A stretch of DNA of 64,000 nt from Sclerodactyla briareus (GCA_026419785.1 JAODTK010003477.1:124001-188000), one strand, 5' to 3'; shown: positions 34,760-46,471, counted from the first letter of the stretch. The notes: generated by a model not told the origin, from the letters alone. Made by a program: numbers and translations.

Positions 34760-36652
34760 TTTGCCCATGCATATTTCATGAAAGCACCTAGCTTCTTTCA
34801 AACTCCTTAACGGGGCCTTTCGACAAAAGATGCTGTTGATGACAAGTCGAACATCGAAAAGAAATATCTGGAAAGTGTTAAAGAATTTGCAATCCACTAA
34901 ATTATGTGATGGTGCTAGTTTCCAAATTCCAGCGGTTTCTAACGATTTTGTATTGAAATCCCTTGTTGAATTAGACACTAGTAAGGCCACTGGCATAGAT
35001 GAAAGAAGCGCTTATGTTTTAAATATTTCAGCTGCTGAAATAGCTGAGAGCATCACTCATATATTAAACAGTAGTATCAGGAGTTCAATCTTTCCCACCC
35101 TGTTGAAGAGGTAAGCTTGTCCTATTTTTAAAAGTGGGTCATCTTGATGTTCCGAATTATCGACCACTCATTCCTGCCAGTGTATCAAGCTTTAGAAAAA
35201 CATGTACATGGTGCTTTAATCAAGTTCTTTAAATGATCACGAGCTTATACGGGCAGCTCAGTCGGATTTAGAGAAAGCATCTTGCGAGCCGGCTTCATTG
35301 AGATCGCTAATGACTGGTACAAAGCAATGGACATGGGGCCAACCGATAGGATCGGTATTTTTAGACCTGAGAAAAGAGACCTCTTCGACTTAGTTACAAT
35401 CATAAGATTTTATTAATAAGCTTTCAATGCCATGGATTGTTTTAAAAGGTTGTTGACTGGTTCTGTCTGTTATATCAAATCAGCAGCAAATTACCTATAA
35501 TAAGGGAGTGCTCTCACCCCTCCTGCCTGTGACATGTGGGGTTCCGCACGGGTCGATCCTATGGGCCATTATTATTCATATTATTTATAAAGACATGGAA
35601 CAAGTCATAGTCACTGTACAGCAGATATGTATGCTGACGATACAACATCACATGAAGTGAAAGTCTGTAGACGAAATTAAATGTACACTTTAATGAAGAT
35701 ATGGACAGAGTGGTTGAATGGTGTGAAAAAAAAAAATGGTTATAAATTAGCACCGAACAAAAAGCATGTTGATTGGTTGTAGACAAAAGCTAAATTCATT
35801 GTAAGAAATTAAATATTATTGTTGGTGATCAAGGTAATTGGCAAGTTTCTAGTGAAAAGATCTGGGGTTTATATTGATCGCGAGTTGTTCTGGGGTGACC
35901 ATGTCGACTATGTTTGCAAGATTGTGTCCTCAAGATTAACCCTCCTCAGACGTATGAAACCATATATGACATTGACACTTATATTGTTACTATAAGGGAT
36001 ATATGCGACCAATATTAGAGTATTGAACTTAGTTGGGGCGAATGCAGCGACCACCAATGGCACTCAGACTACGCGTTTACAAAGTCTGCCGCTAGAATAA
36101 TTCTCAATGCCACTTCAACATAGTCTGAAGTCCTATTGTAGCACTCAAACTGGTCCTCTCTTAAAACAAAAAGTCTGAGCTATAAAAGTTTGGTGATGGT
36201 GTACAAAATATTGAAGGGCTAGCACCCCAGTAATTAGGGATAGTGTGTCGGTCATTGCCATGTACTTGGTCACTCCCTGCGGTCTACCACCCAAAAAAAG
36301 TTGTTTTCGGAGGGTGGAAAAACCGTACGGCATCAAATCGTTCTCCTACTAGCAGCCAAAATGAAACGAGCCTACCGATGGATGCAAAGCGCCAACTCCT
36401 TAGCCATGTTTAAACGACTTATTAAAGAATTTTATTAAGAGGTTTTTTCTTTACTGTGATTATAGTGATTTTCTACTTTTTTATTTGTGTTATATATATT
36501 TATAATTGTTTTTTTTTCTAAACGTTTCTCGGTCCATCTATGTTCCTCAATCTTCTTTTAACATAATTATGATTGTCGTTACAAGGCCCGGTTGAGATGG
36601 CGTCACGCTAACCGAGTTCTTACTCTTTAATGTTTAAATAAAATAAAATAGC
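34760..36652 (+). mobile_element. 5'-truncated non-LTR retrotransposon (Jockey/CR1-like), decayed
   Basis: The reverse transcriptase is readable in pieces across several frames. LDTSKATGID (near 34970-35000) and SIFPTLLKR followed by PIF(K)SG mark RT motifs 1-2. VPHGSIL replaces the usual VPQGSILGP near 35540-35565. MYADDT at 35627-35644 is the catalytic palm motif. A thumb/C-terminal part follows, with YKSLVMVYKILKG near 36180-36217 and SLAMFKRLIKEFY just before a stop at about 36438. The 3' end is a short AAATA repeat at 36635-36651, as in many LINEs of this group. No endonuclease domain is seen, so the copy is 5' truncated, and frameshifts make it non-functional. Confidence 0.85.
34830..35114 (+). 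pseudogene. Reverse transcriptase N-terminal fragment of the LINE
   Basis: A 94-codon open piece spanning the region before and including RT motif 1 (LDTSKATGID) and the start of motif 2 (FPTLLKR). It stops at 35114 where an intact element would continue with AKV-PIFKSG; those residues resume in another frame immediately downstream, so a short frameshift ended the frame. Its neighbours in the element are the YADD-containing piece and the C-terminal piece. Confidence 0.75.
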
Positions 36653-39600
36653 TTGGATTTTTTAAAAATGAAAATAAACACAATTACGGTATTGGAAGAG
36701 TAGACGCGGAACACTGGCGGGATACCAGATCACACTGATTGTCCTCCAGTTTTATTACAATCTCCTCTCCTCGTGTGTTTTTCATGCATATTCTGTGATT
36801 TTCCCCAATTTGGGCGGGCCATTTTGGATGCCATCTTGAAAATCAGCCAAGTTGGTAAATTTTGTTCAATGTTGGCCTATTCAACAATCAATGTTGAAAA
36901 ACGAACCAAAAATGAAGTAGAAGAGTTTGTGCATAGCGGATCCTGGGGCCGGTGAACCTGTCGATACGGGAATTATGCCACATCTGGTCCTTTATAGGCC
37001 GTAGAGATCAGGAGGCAGTGCCCTACTTCGCTATATCGGCTAGGACTTTCGACATTCCTCTACAGCTCATATAGACACATTGGTTGGGGCACCAAACTCA
37101 AATCACGCACGAAAATGTGGGCTAAAATTTATTATTCACATATGCTTCAGTAGCCTGAAATTCAATATGGCGTAACACCTAATGGTCAAATTTGTTCATT
37201 TCCGGTAAATATTTGACTAATTCTGTTTGCTTCGGTGGGATAGTTCTCAGGATTATTGCTATTCCCTGTTTTGGGGTGCAGTCTTGCGTGCGTTGCATAT
37301 GTCACCTCCAAGGAGGTGTCTAGCTGGTTAATTGTTTGATTAATCGCTTGCTTGGTACACTGATGCCAAATCACATGTCAGCCCGTGAGTTTGTCACAGT
37401 CACAAGTTGCGTTCGGATGAACTGAATTCCATAGGTGCGGATATGGATGCGGCATGAACCACACGAAGGCGATTTAGTGCTAGGATTTCCATAGATGGCG
37501 TATGCGTATGTGAAAGCGGGGACTAGAGGTCTGAATATTCCTATTAGTTTGCAAGATAGATACTGGTTCCACACAGCAACAACAATTATAAATTAAGTCA
37601 AACCAACACCGAATAGGCTATATAAGCATATGACCAATGCGTATACTGGATGCGTATCACCCGCGAATGAATTCATGGAATATCTTCCTTAAAAAGAAAA
37701 AGCCATCATGAAAATAATGCATGGACTGCTGCTTTTATGTCTTTTTTCGCATAAACTTGCAGGTTCGATTTTGTAAATAATTGATTTTCAGCATCCAGAT
37801 CCCGACAACACATACTTTCACTAGGAATCCCAGCCTCACCGCGAGTACGAACATGAAAAGTTTCTAAATCTTCTGCAATTGGCTTGCAGAGATAGAGACA
37901 AGTTCGGTAGAGGCAACACTAATCCAACCATTGTACGGTATGATTCCCCGACGGAGGTTCCCGGTTCCCCGAGACTCTCACCCTACCCCCTAGGTCAAAC
38001 CTGCCTTTTATCAAAGAAACATGAATAGAATAAAAAATGCAAATCACATTGGTGAGGGCACTTTTACTTCAATACACCACCCTCAATCCGGCGCTCTTAT
38101 AGAATAGTGTGAGGGTATTCCCGATAATTGCACAGGTATTTGCGTCGTTAGAGCACTGAGCACCACTTGGCACAAATGTCAAAACATTGATAGCGACAGA
38201 ACGATCATGCTCCCCAACAGAATTGGTAACATTATCTTCTTTGTAGGTACATTTCAGATATTCATAAGGATGTGAATCTGATCAATGGCTGGGATTCCAT
38301 AGATGCGTCGCGTATGCCGAGCTGGAGGTGAAAATCCCACATATTTACGGAAACGATCGTTTGTTTCAATATGAGAACACTATAATGATTGCGAAAAGAC
38401 ATAACAAGGCAGCATCCTATGCATATTGTCGTTGCTTGGCTTTTCATGGAAGATATTCCATATCATTCATTCGCGGTGGTACGCAACCATTGGTGCATGT
38501 GGCTTATTTCGCCGTGTCAATCCTCAGGTTTGGTTTGCCTTCATTTATAAATGTTTTCTGGCTTCTGAGGAACCAATATCTAGCTTTGTAACGTAATAAA
38601 CCTAATCAAACACTAGCCCCCGCTCAGTTCACGTGAATTTGCGATATTCCAACATACGCACACCCCAAATACGAATCCATGGAATCCTAGCCATTTATCT
38701 GCCACTATTGTATAGTCTGCAGGAAGATATAGGAGAATGAATACGCTGATCTAACTTAAACTTGGGCGGGAATTTCAGCTTTAATATAGGAATCTTGCTA
38801 TAAATAAGTTTGGAATACTTATAATGTCGGGGCAATAGGCCCCGTCGGGGAGTGTAAATTTTATAGTGTATCCCACTCGGGCTCCCCGCCGAGATGGGAA
38901 AAATCCCTCCGACGGGGCCAGGGGGGGATGTCCCCCCTCCCCACCTGCTGGCGCCCCCCTCGAATCCAAATAAATGGAACGACACAGGGTTTGCAAAATT
39001 GCCATGTGTAGCTATACGAATGCGGAAATAATGTCGCATCACGGCAAATTTAGTTCACGGATATCTTCCTCACAAGCAATTTAACTCCTATCCCATAGTT
39101 GCCAGAATAGGTATGGCCACTTACTTCATCATACATTGATTCCTCCTAAAATACCAACCCCCTCACAAATAATGATTTTCACATTCATACCGCACGATCC
39201 CGCAGAACACATTCACATCTATGAATCCGAGCCGTGGACAAGTTCGCACGTTTCGCAACTAGGATAATCCGTTGTTATTTTCAATAGGTCTGGAGGTTCA
39301 CACTAGTGCGATACTATACGATGAATTTATCGAACGTCTAATTGAAAATATTTTAACTTTGATCGTACGATAAATTCATCGGATGCGATGAATGGTCGCA
39401 AGCAATGTTAATCCGTGCGATTCTGCAAGATTATGGAACGCCGAACGGCTATTGGGGGACGTTTCACGTGAAAAGAGGGTTTAAGTGATAAAATCATGGG
39501 TTTTGATTAAGTATTTGGCGTTACGTATCCCGGGGCATGATATTGGCCTCTGATTGAGCTGCTCTGCTGCCCTATTTGGCCGCCATACATAGGACCTGCG

Positions 39601-39999
39601 AAACCATTATTTTAGGCAGTTTAGTTCGAATCCACATAACCTGATATCACAATAGTAGCGTGACCATGAGGGCATGGGGGAGGCCATGTTGCGTCGCGTC
39701 GCACCAGTATACCATGTGACATGCAAAGAAGAGATGACGCGGTTGTAGTGAGTGGCCGGGGAGGGGGTGTTGTGGCCGTTGGGGAGAGGCAGGATAGGAG
39801 GTACGGAAGTTTTCCAGAGGGGGTCGATCTACAGCCTGACGTCCTGACGGGAACTTCATCCAACCCTTTATGTGAAGAAAGAGGCAAGAAAAGAAACGAG
39901 GGATGCAACGGGAATAAGCCATGGGGTATAATGTCGATCTGACGCCTAGTTAATAATGTCTTCACGTCTTGTAGGTCAGTGAATGTAGTCACCTAGGTA
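36653..39999. other. No gene recognised
   Basis: A segment at 36748-36835 (GTGTGTTTTTCATGCAT ... GGCGGGCCATTTTGGATGCCATC) resembles 34594-34665 upstream of the LINE. At 38825-38925 GCCCCGTCGGGG and CCGACGGGGCC form inverted GC-rich repeats around CCCACTCGGG and CCCCGCCGAGATGGG. Frames are short and without recognisable domains. Confidence 0.4.
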
Positions 40000-40512
40000 C
40001 ACAAGTGGAGCCGTAGACGTTATTTTTACTGCTCGTTCTGAGGCAAGTAACCGAGTCCGTTTTCAGCTCAATTGTGCGTCCAGTCTCTATACCTAGTGAT
40101 GCGTGGATGTCCACTGTTGAACTGAGGCGGAGGCTGAATGCTTTCTTGGCTACCTTACTTCGCCGTATCCATGGATACCGATGCTTATTAACACTGGGTG
40201 TCCAACGAAAGGGTACCGGGGGAGGCGGGGAAGGTGAGGTCAGCTGCCTGAGTCGTAATCGTCAACTGCTCCTCCCGGTGGACGATCCCGTACACCGAAT
40301 TCTGTCTCCACGGGACGCCTTGGGTAGGGGCCGTCCGTCGGGGCGGCCACGTAGCTCATGGTTAGCGCAGCTGCGAGGGTTACCCTCGGAGGTAAGCGGG
40401 GGGGGGGGGGGGGGGAGGGACAGGCTCAGCCTGGTCACTTGCTCAGAGGAACCTGGTGATTGGAGCGTTGGTGGATGCAGCTATAGGCCTTCCGCGGCCG
40501 GGCATGCGCTTC
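40000..40512 (+). pseudogene. C-terminal end of a second LINE reverse transcriptase ORF
   Basis: The frame from 40074 contains DAWMSTVELRRRLNAF then LRRIHGYR, the usual connection after the RT thumb (family form: CETWTL..ELRRRLNAF...LRRILGYR). Further on it reads DPVHRILSPRD, then GRGRPSGRPRSSWLAQLRG, matching the familiar R-GRP-SWL---- tail, then CSEEPGDWS and a partial VDAA...H end in a shifted frame. A long G-run at about 40398-40415 lies in the middle and may hide a frameshift. The RT core itself is absent. The homology ends exactly where the inverted-terminus element at 40514 begins. Confidence 0.75.
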
Positions 40513-40549
40513 ATATGGCAAGCCGTTTTACTTTTTTATCCGGTATTTG

Positions 40550-41395
40550 GAGATATCCACAATTATTTGCAGATATCTCCAATCTGATTTGAAGATATTT
40601 GCAAATCATTGAAGATATCCCAATTATTTGAAGATATCTCAAATATTTGAAGATATCCCTTTAATTTATTTGTTGATATCTTCGAATAATTGAAGATATC
40701 AGTATTATTTAGAGATATCTACAATTATTTAAAGATATCTGTAAATCAATTATGATATCTTCAAATATTTGGGGATATCCACAGAGGAATTGAGGTATCC
40801 GCAATCCATTTCCTGATATCTACATTTGAATTGTAGATCTCAATACGTGCTTTACTTTGTTGATATCTACAATTTAATCGTGGATATCTACAAATCTATT
40901 ACAGATATCTACAATTCATTTGTTGATATCAGCAATTCGACCATGGATTCTACAATGAATACGTGATATGTTGAATTATTGATATCAATAACTACATTTT
41001 TGATATCTACTATTTAATTGAAGATATCCTCAAATCGTTTGTAGTTATCTACAATGCAATTGAATGTTGATATCAAAAAATCGCAGCCGGTTAGTTTTTA
41101 GTCAGCATTTGGAGAATTTCTCAAATAAATAGAGATATCTTCAAATGATTTGCGGATATCTTATCTATCTATCTTCAAATATTTGAAGATATCTCCAAAT
41201 GATTGTGGATATCTCCAAATATTTGATGATATCAGCCAATCAATTGAGGATAATCTTTCAAAATAATTGGGAGATATAGCAATCAATTATGAATATATCT
41301 ACAAATAATTGTGGATATCTACAAATACCCTGACTGTCAGCAGTTTTCACTTTTATATAGCATTTTTGGAACTATCTACACATTATTTAAGCTAT
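40550..41395. repeat. GATATC palindrome array, left
   Basis: By hand count about 26 GATATC sites in about 850 bp (one per about 4 kb is expected by chance). Spacers are AT-rich with CAAAT / ATTTG flanks, so the core TTTGAAGATATCTTCAAA is palindromic well beyond the six-base site. Spacing is irregular, mostly 20-40 bases, and many units carry one or two substitutions. Confidence 0.9.
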
Positions 41396-42552
41396 CTTCA
41401 ATAAGGCTTGCGCCACCACGCATCCCTGGTTATTGTGGGAAGCCTTTTAGTGGTTAGGGACTTCCGTTTAAATAAGAATGTGTAATTTTTGGGAAGAAAT
41501 TATCTTACATTGTTATTTACCAGAAGTTATGTACCGTTATTATCCTGGCTGCAATTAAAGCGTAAATTGGTCTAAAAAGAGTTTTAGATTATCGCATGGC
41601 CTAGGATATCACACGCGTGGATTCGATTCAAAGGCCCACAACCTCTGGAGAAGAATAATTACAACAATAACGGTACGCCTGGCCCTCTTTATATAATTAA
41701 CAAGAGGGCATCGCCCATACTTTCAGATCTTAATCGTCAAATGTGGAGCTAATTCATTTTTTTCTACTTGCTACCTTTTCGCGAGTTGCAGAAGGACAAA
41801 ATTGATCACAATATGTCTGAAAACAAGCCATTTTCCCCCAAAAATATTCATATTCATGGAAATTTCAGTTAATTTACAGCATAAATTTGGGAATCCCTTT
41901 GTTTTGATACTTTGTACCTTCTGAAATTTTGGAATCATTCAGTCCTCCTCAACCTATAAATATACCAAAACTGAACAGATTTTCAGAACTTCTCAAATTG
42001 GCCAAAAATGTATTTTCCCCCCTAAAATTGGCATTTTTGTAATTGGGGCTGATTGCATGGGAAAAGTTGTTATTTGTGCCTTTTTACATTGCTACAAAGT
42101 TTGAAATCTTCAGCCATTGGAATAAGGGAATATCTTGAAAATGAGTGAAAAAAACTTGTAAAAATGAGAAATGGCTCCCAAATTTGTCTTTTGCCCCCTA
42201 ATTCCAAATTTGGTAGTTTTACGTCTAATTTTGAGAGAAATATGTGTGTTTAGTAACTATTCAAGCGTGTGCAAAATTTCACTTTGTTCAGCCACTCCAA
42301 AATGGAGATATTTGCGAAAAACCATCAAAAATCGGACGGAGACGCAAACGCACACACACACACACGCACAACACAAATCGGACACTTTTGCGAGTGCACC
42401 TCATTGCTCGATCAACCCTTGGCACCCTGGAGACCCCACCAATGGGTTACCCCTCATAGGATGTTTCAATCCACCACTAGGTTACCATATAGCAACCGTT
42501 GCTATGCAACCACAACATAAATATAGGTGAAATGTCACAGTGACTACAATTT

Positions 42553-42611
42553 CTCATCGGGCCCTTCGGGACCGATGAGATAATAACACCATGGCCCGGG
42601 CTCAGCCATGG
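42553..42611. repeat. Two adjacent hairpins
   Basis: Hairpin 1 pairs CTCATCGG (42553-42560) with CCGATGAG (42572-42579), and an inner CCC/GGG around a TTC loop. Hairpin 2 pairs CCATGGC (42589-42595) with GCCATGG (42605-42611). They are nine bases apart. Confidence 0.75.
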
Positions 42612-42627
42612 CTTATCATGTTAACTC

Positions 42628-42715
42628 ACATACGTACGTACGTACGTGCGCGCGCTACTGTACCGTACTGCCGTACCGTACCGTACCGTACCGTACCCGG
42701 GCCGGGCCCATATGT
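42628..42715. repeat. TACG and CCGTA short tandem repeats
   Basis: Four TACG units, a short GC alternation, then about six CCGTA-like pentamers ending in the palindrome CCCGGGCCGGGCCC. The region is largely self-complementary. Confidence 0.8.
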
Positions 42716-42919
42716 TTTTGCCTAGTTTCCACGTGGCCTGCTAGGATTGTGTAGTACTAGAAGCTCTAATCGCCATCGGAAATGTAAACAACACTGGAAA
42801 ACGGAATTCAAAATATCGGAATCCTGTTATCTTATCTGAGAAACTTAGAGTGGCATTACGCATGCAGCATGGCTACATAGAACGTGTACGTACAGCACAA
42901 CGCGCGTTTTAGTTTTAAT

Positions 42920-43645
42920 CAGATTGGAGATACTACAATTATTTGAAGATATCTCCAATTCATTTGATGATATCTTCAAATGCATTGAAATAATCTACAA
43001 ATAGACCAGTAGAGCATCAGACGCGCCGTTTTGGCTTTATTCAGTATTTGCAGATACCATCAAAAATCATTCAAGTGGAGATATCTGCAAATGAAATAGA
43101 TATCTTCCAATGAATTGTAGATATCTATCTGCAAATGAATTGAAGATATCTTCAACTCATTTATTGAAGATAATCATATTCAGTAGTTGATATCTATATT
43201 GAATATGAAGATATCCACAAATGAATGTAGATATCTTATAATAGAATTGGAAGATCAATAATTAAGTTGCAGGTATCAATTAAATGAGCATATACACAAT
43301 CAATTGTAGATATAAACAAATAGATTGTGGATATCTCAGTCGATTTAGGTATATCATTAAACATTTGCTGATATAAACTATTTTTTGCTGATATCTGCAA
43401 ACATTTGCAGAGTATCCTCAAATAATTGTGGATATATACAATCATTTGAAGATATATCTAAATATTGATTGATATCTTCAAATATTTGAAGATATCCTCA
43501 AATGAATTGTTGATATCTCTATTTATTTGAGAAATATATCTTTCATATGATTTGCTGATATCTGCAATTATTGAGATATCTTCATTTATTTGACGATATC
43601 TTTCAAATAATTGTAGATATCTCTAAATGCGAAAAAAAAAGTAAT
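42920..43645. repeat. GATATC palindrome array, right
   Basis: About 18 GATATC sites in about 700 bp by hand count, with the same CAAAT/ATTTG context as the left array. It ends in the inverted terminus GGCTTGCCATA at 43660. Confidence 0.9.
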
Positions 43646-43660
43646 AAAAGGCTTGCCATA

Positions 43661-46059
43661 CGCTACCATGAGTGATTGGGTTTGGGCAAATGATTCGAGA
43701 GGAGGAAACTCCTTGCCGTGATGACTCCACGACTAGAGAGAAAAGGCTGCAACCGTTTTTGTTTGCCTTTAAAAAAATTGGGTCGATTAAAACCACTATT
43801 TCACAGCTCCTACAGGTACTTGAAAAGATAAGGCTTCGAATTACAATTCTTGGTAAAAAATTTCTTGCCGACCAAGCTCTGGCCCCCCGCCATAGGCGCA
43901 GAAGGGAAAACTTTCTAACTAAAATCCTTTATTTATCGCACTCCATCCGATAAGTTATCGATCGTATCATTCGTATCGGAATCGATCGTTATCGCACTGT
44001 GTGAACAGCGCTTCAATGGGAAACAGGATGAATTACATTTGTCCATCTGCCCTAGGCTTTCGTGTGTTTGCAGTGTTTGTTTAGTTTCGCTTAATGGGCA
44101 GTCGAGAAAAATGGCCTTTTCCTCACCAGCGACCGACCTTCACATGTTACCGAAACAGTAATTTGAAGACGGTAAATTATGATCTGCGCAGCCACGGGTA
44201 ATGAGGAATCAGAATTCCAAGAGTAGTCTCCAAAACTAAAGGTTTTGTAACGTGTAGAAATCTATGTCTGGTAAGGAAACTGCAGGCTTGGATACAACAG
44301 AGGTTATATCGTGAGAATGGAAAACGTATCGAAGGTCCAAACCCCATTTCAATACGATGTTCATATGTGAGTGATCGGCCTTCAAATTTTGGGCCATTAG
44401 GCATGACGTCCACATGGACAATACGGGAAAATTATGTATGTATTTTATTGTTTCATTTGTTGAATAAGAAAAATTAGCAGAAGTGCTGTTGTCTTTTCTC
44501 ACCAGAGTAACCATCAACACCTACAACCCACTATAGCAGTCATCCCATGGACTGAATGTTTTTCGAAGTTAAAATAACGTGTGAATCACAATAGAAACAA
44601 GAATGTTCAGCAGGGTTGTGCAAGTATGATATTATTTATTATTGAATTGATGATGGGATGCCTTTCGATCTGGGCAATAACAATGCCTTCACAATACACA
44701 AAACTTCAAAGGCGTAAACTCCGTTACGGAAAGTCGTATAAACTTCGCGTTTGGTGTATGTCGTTACGCGAGTTACAGCTCTTTTTGCCGTATTTATGTT
44801 ATTGTGTATTAGCGTTAATCGCCGAGATGGATTCCTTTGTATTAGCTTGTTTCTTCGCAGCACCATAACCGTTTATTCGCCCACCAACGTTACCATTACA
44901 ATGTGTATAGCAAACTGTTTTTTGTAGGAGACATTACCTGGAGTCAACATTCTTTTACCGGTCCTTTAGTCACGTACTTTCGGATGTAACGGAATCCAAC
45001 GTCCTCAAAAGTAAAACTAATTTCCTAATGACGGAATAGATAGGGGCAATCTGTGAATTCTCCGTTCAGAAGGTTACCATGGGATACAGAGAAGGCGCGC
45101 CAAGAGGGATCCAGCCAGTGATTAATCCCGTTCTCCAAAGAACAGTCACCCCCCCCCTGACCTCCCAAGAAAAACACAAAGAAGAACGAGTTCATTGTCT
45201 TCACGTTACTTTGTATTGTTAGGCAGGCCCAATTGGGCGTAACTTCGGCCCACCAACGATAGCTGTCAATTTCACCAAAAAACAAACAATGGTTCTGTGG
45301 TGGTGGTAAAACCAAGCCATGCTTGGTTAATGACAGTGACAACAATAGGCCCCTCTCAAAAGAGAGTTTCCGACGATTCAAACCTTGCATTGGTGAGAAA
45401 CTAGCATATTTTCCAACCATACGTCTTTCAGCAGGTGGTGAAAAAAGTGGATTGGTATGCGAATGATGGGGTGTTCGAGAGATGGGTTCTACGTTGGCCC
45501 TCGTTCACCTCCACCTACTCAAGGATAACAGTTCACGGACATGAATAGGCAAATGTTCATTGTTTCGATTGAACGAAAGCCTGATTATGTAAAAAATGTC
45601 TTCTCTCTTAGGGCGATCCGCCTTTGTGTGGTTAGGGTATCCAGTATAGAAAATATGGATACGTTCGCCCTCGGCATAAGCCAGTTCGGAGCTTACAGTT
45701 AATGAGATGATAATGCTTTTGTGTCAAAGGCATGGGGATTGACCGCAGTTCGACTTTGACCGTACAGTGTGCAGAACGATCTGTCGAAACTCCCCTGCCC
45801 AAAATGACCAATCCTGCCATCACAAAACTTTACGTCACACCCCCCCCTCCCCTCCCCTCCGATACTTATCACTAATAACATCCGAAAACAGGGAATGAAT
45901 GTGTGCGTTTTCAAAATAGCTAGTGACAGTTTAAAAATAAGCCGTTCGTAACGATATTGCCATGTGGGGTATCTGACCGAATCTCGTCGAAATGTCCTGT
46001 GGTGAGATCGCCGACTTAGAGCTAAGAACTGGCTTTAGCCATCTAGTAATGAAGGGAAG
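43661..46059. other. No gene recognised
   Basis: Frames up to 131 codons (minus strand 45025-45420) have no recognisable domain. C-runs lie near 45150 and 45840-45860. No RNA gene was recognised. Confidence 0.4.
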
Positions 46060-46120
46060 AAACCAAAAGGAGGTTCACCAATTGTAGAGACGAATGGAAG
46101 AGCAGATAAAAAACAAAAAT

Positions 46121-46170
46121 GTTTACTAACGAACGTTTTCGGAGATTCGCGTCTCCCTCTTCAGGTAATG
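46121..46170 (-). ncRNA. Type I hammerhead ribozyme, Penelope-associated
   Basis: Read on the minus strand from 46170. The stem I strand TTAC is followed by the catalytic box CTGAAGA (46164-46158), one extra G, stem II GGAGA / TCTCC with loop CGCGAA, then GAA (46140-46138). The A at 46137 starts stem III AACG-TT-CGTT, then A at 46127 as the base before the cut, then GTAA pairing with TTAC. All invariant core bases (CUGANGA, GAA, the A15.1-U16.1 pair, H17) are present. The predicted cleavage is between 46127 and 46126. Hammerheads with a very short stem III are known from Penelope-like elements; stem I is short (4 bp) and there is one bulge, so activity is uncertain. Confidence 0.6.
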
Positions 46171-46471
46171 AAGTACAGAATGTCGATATGTCACTTGAGT
46201 CTTCATGGCATCAAAATACAACATCAAAATACATCACATTTACAAGGGGAAGGGCGAAAGAAATTTATGTTTAGTAGTTTAGTTGATGTTTGTCGTTGGT
46301 ATTCGAGTGTGTTGGAGCGTATTGATATAAAGAGCTTCTTCGATTTTGATTTGATATCAATTCTGCGTTACCACTGGCTAGTATATGAAAATGTCCATAT
46401 TGCAACTATTGCAGTCTGCGCACTCACTGATGTGATCATGGATAACACAGGCAGTACTGCCTGATAGGTAC

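Larger units (their letters stand above)
41396..42900. other. Spacer between the two GATATC arrays
   Basis: AT-rich sequence with a (CA)n stretch at about 42352-42366, the palindrome GTCACAGTGAC near 42535, two adjacent strong hairpins at 42553-42611 and a TACG/CCGTA tandem tract at 42628-42700. No frame resembles a transposase; the longest is 119 codons and includes the CA tract. Confidence 0.45.
40514..43660. mobile_element. 3.1-kb element with TATGGCAAGCC termini and two GATATC arrays
   Basis: The left terminus TATGGCAAGCC-GTTTTACTTTTTTATC and the right terminus, which read on the minus strand is TATGGCAAGCC-TTTTATTACTTTTTTT, are matching inverted repeats, each leading into a GATATC-palindrome array. 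The flanks CGCTTCA (left) and CGCTACC (right) could be a decayed target duplication. No transposase frame is visible. An internal terminus-like sequence near 41403 (GGCTTGCGCCA) means it could instead be two related 0.8-0.9-kb elements with unrelated DNA between. Confidence 0.6.

Noticed and set aside
39621..39992. Minus-strand frame of 123 codons next to the LINE fragment
   Set aside because: Pro/Thr/Ser-rich translation antisense to GC-rich sequence, with no recognised family.
40550..43645. CRISPR-like array
   Set aside because: The GATATC units are palindromic, irregularly spaced and AT-rich throughout, with no constant repeat and unique-spacer structure; the context is an animal genome.
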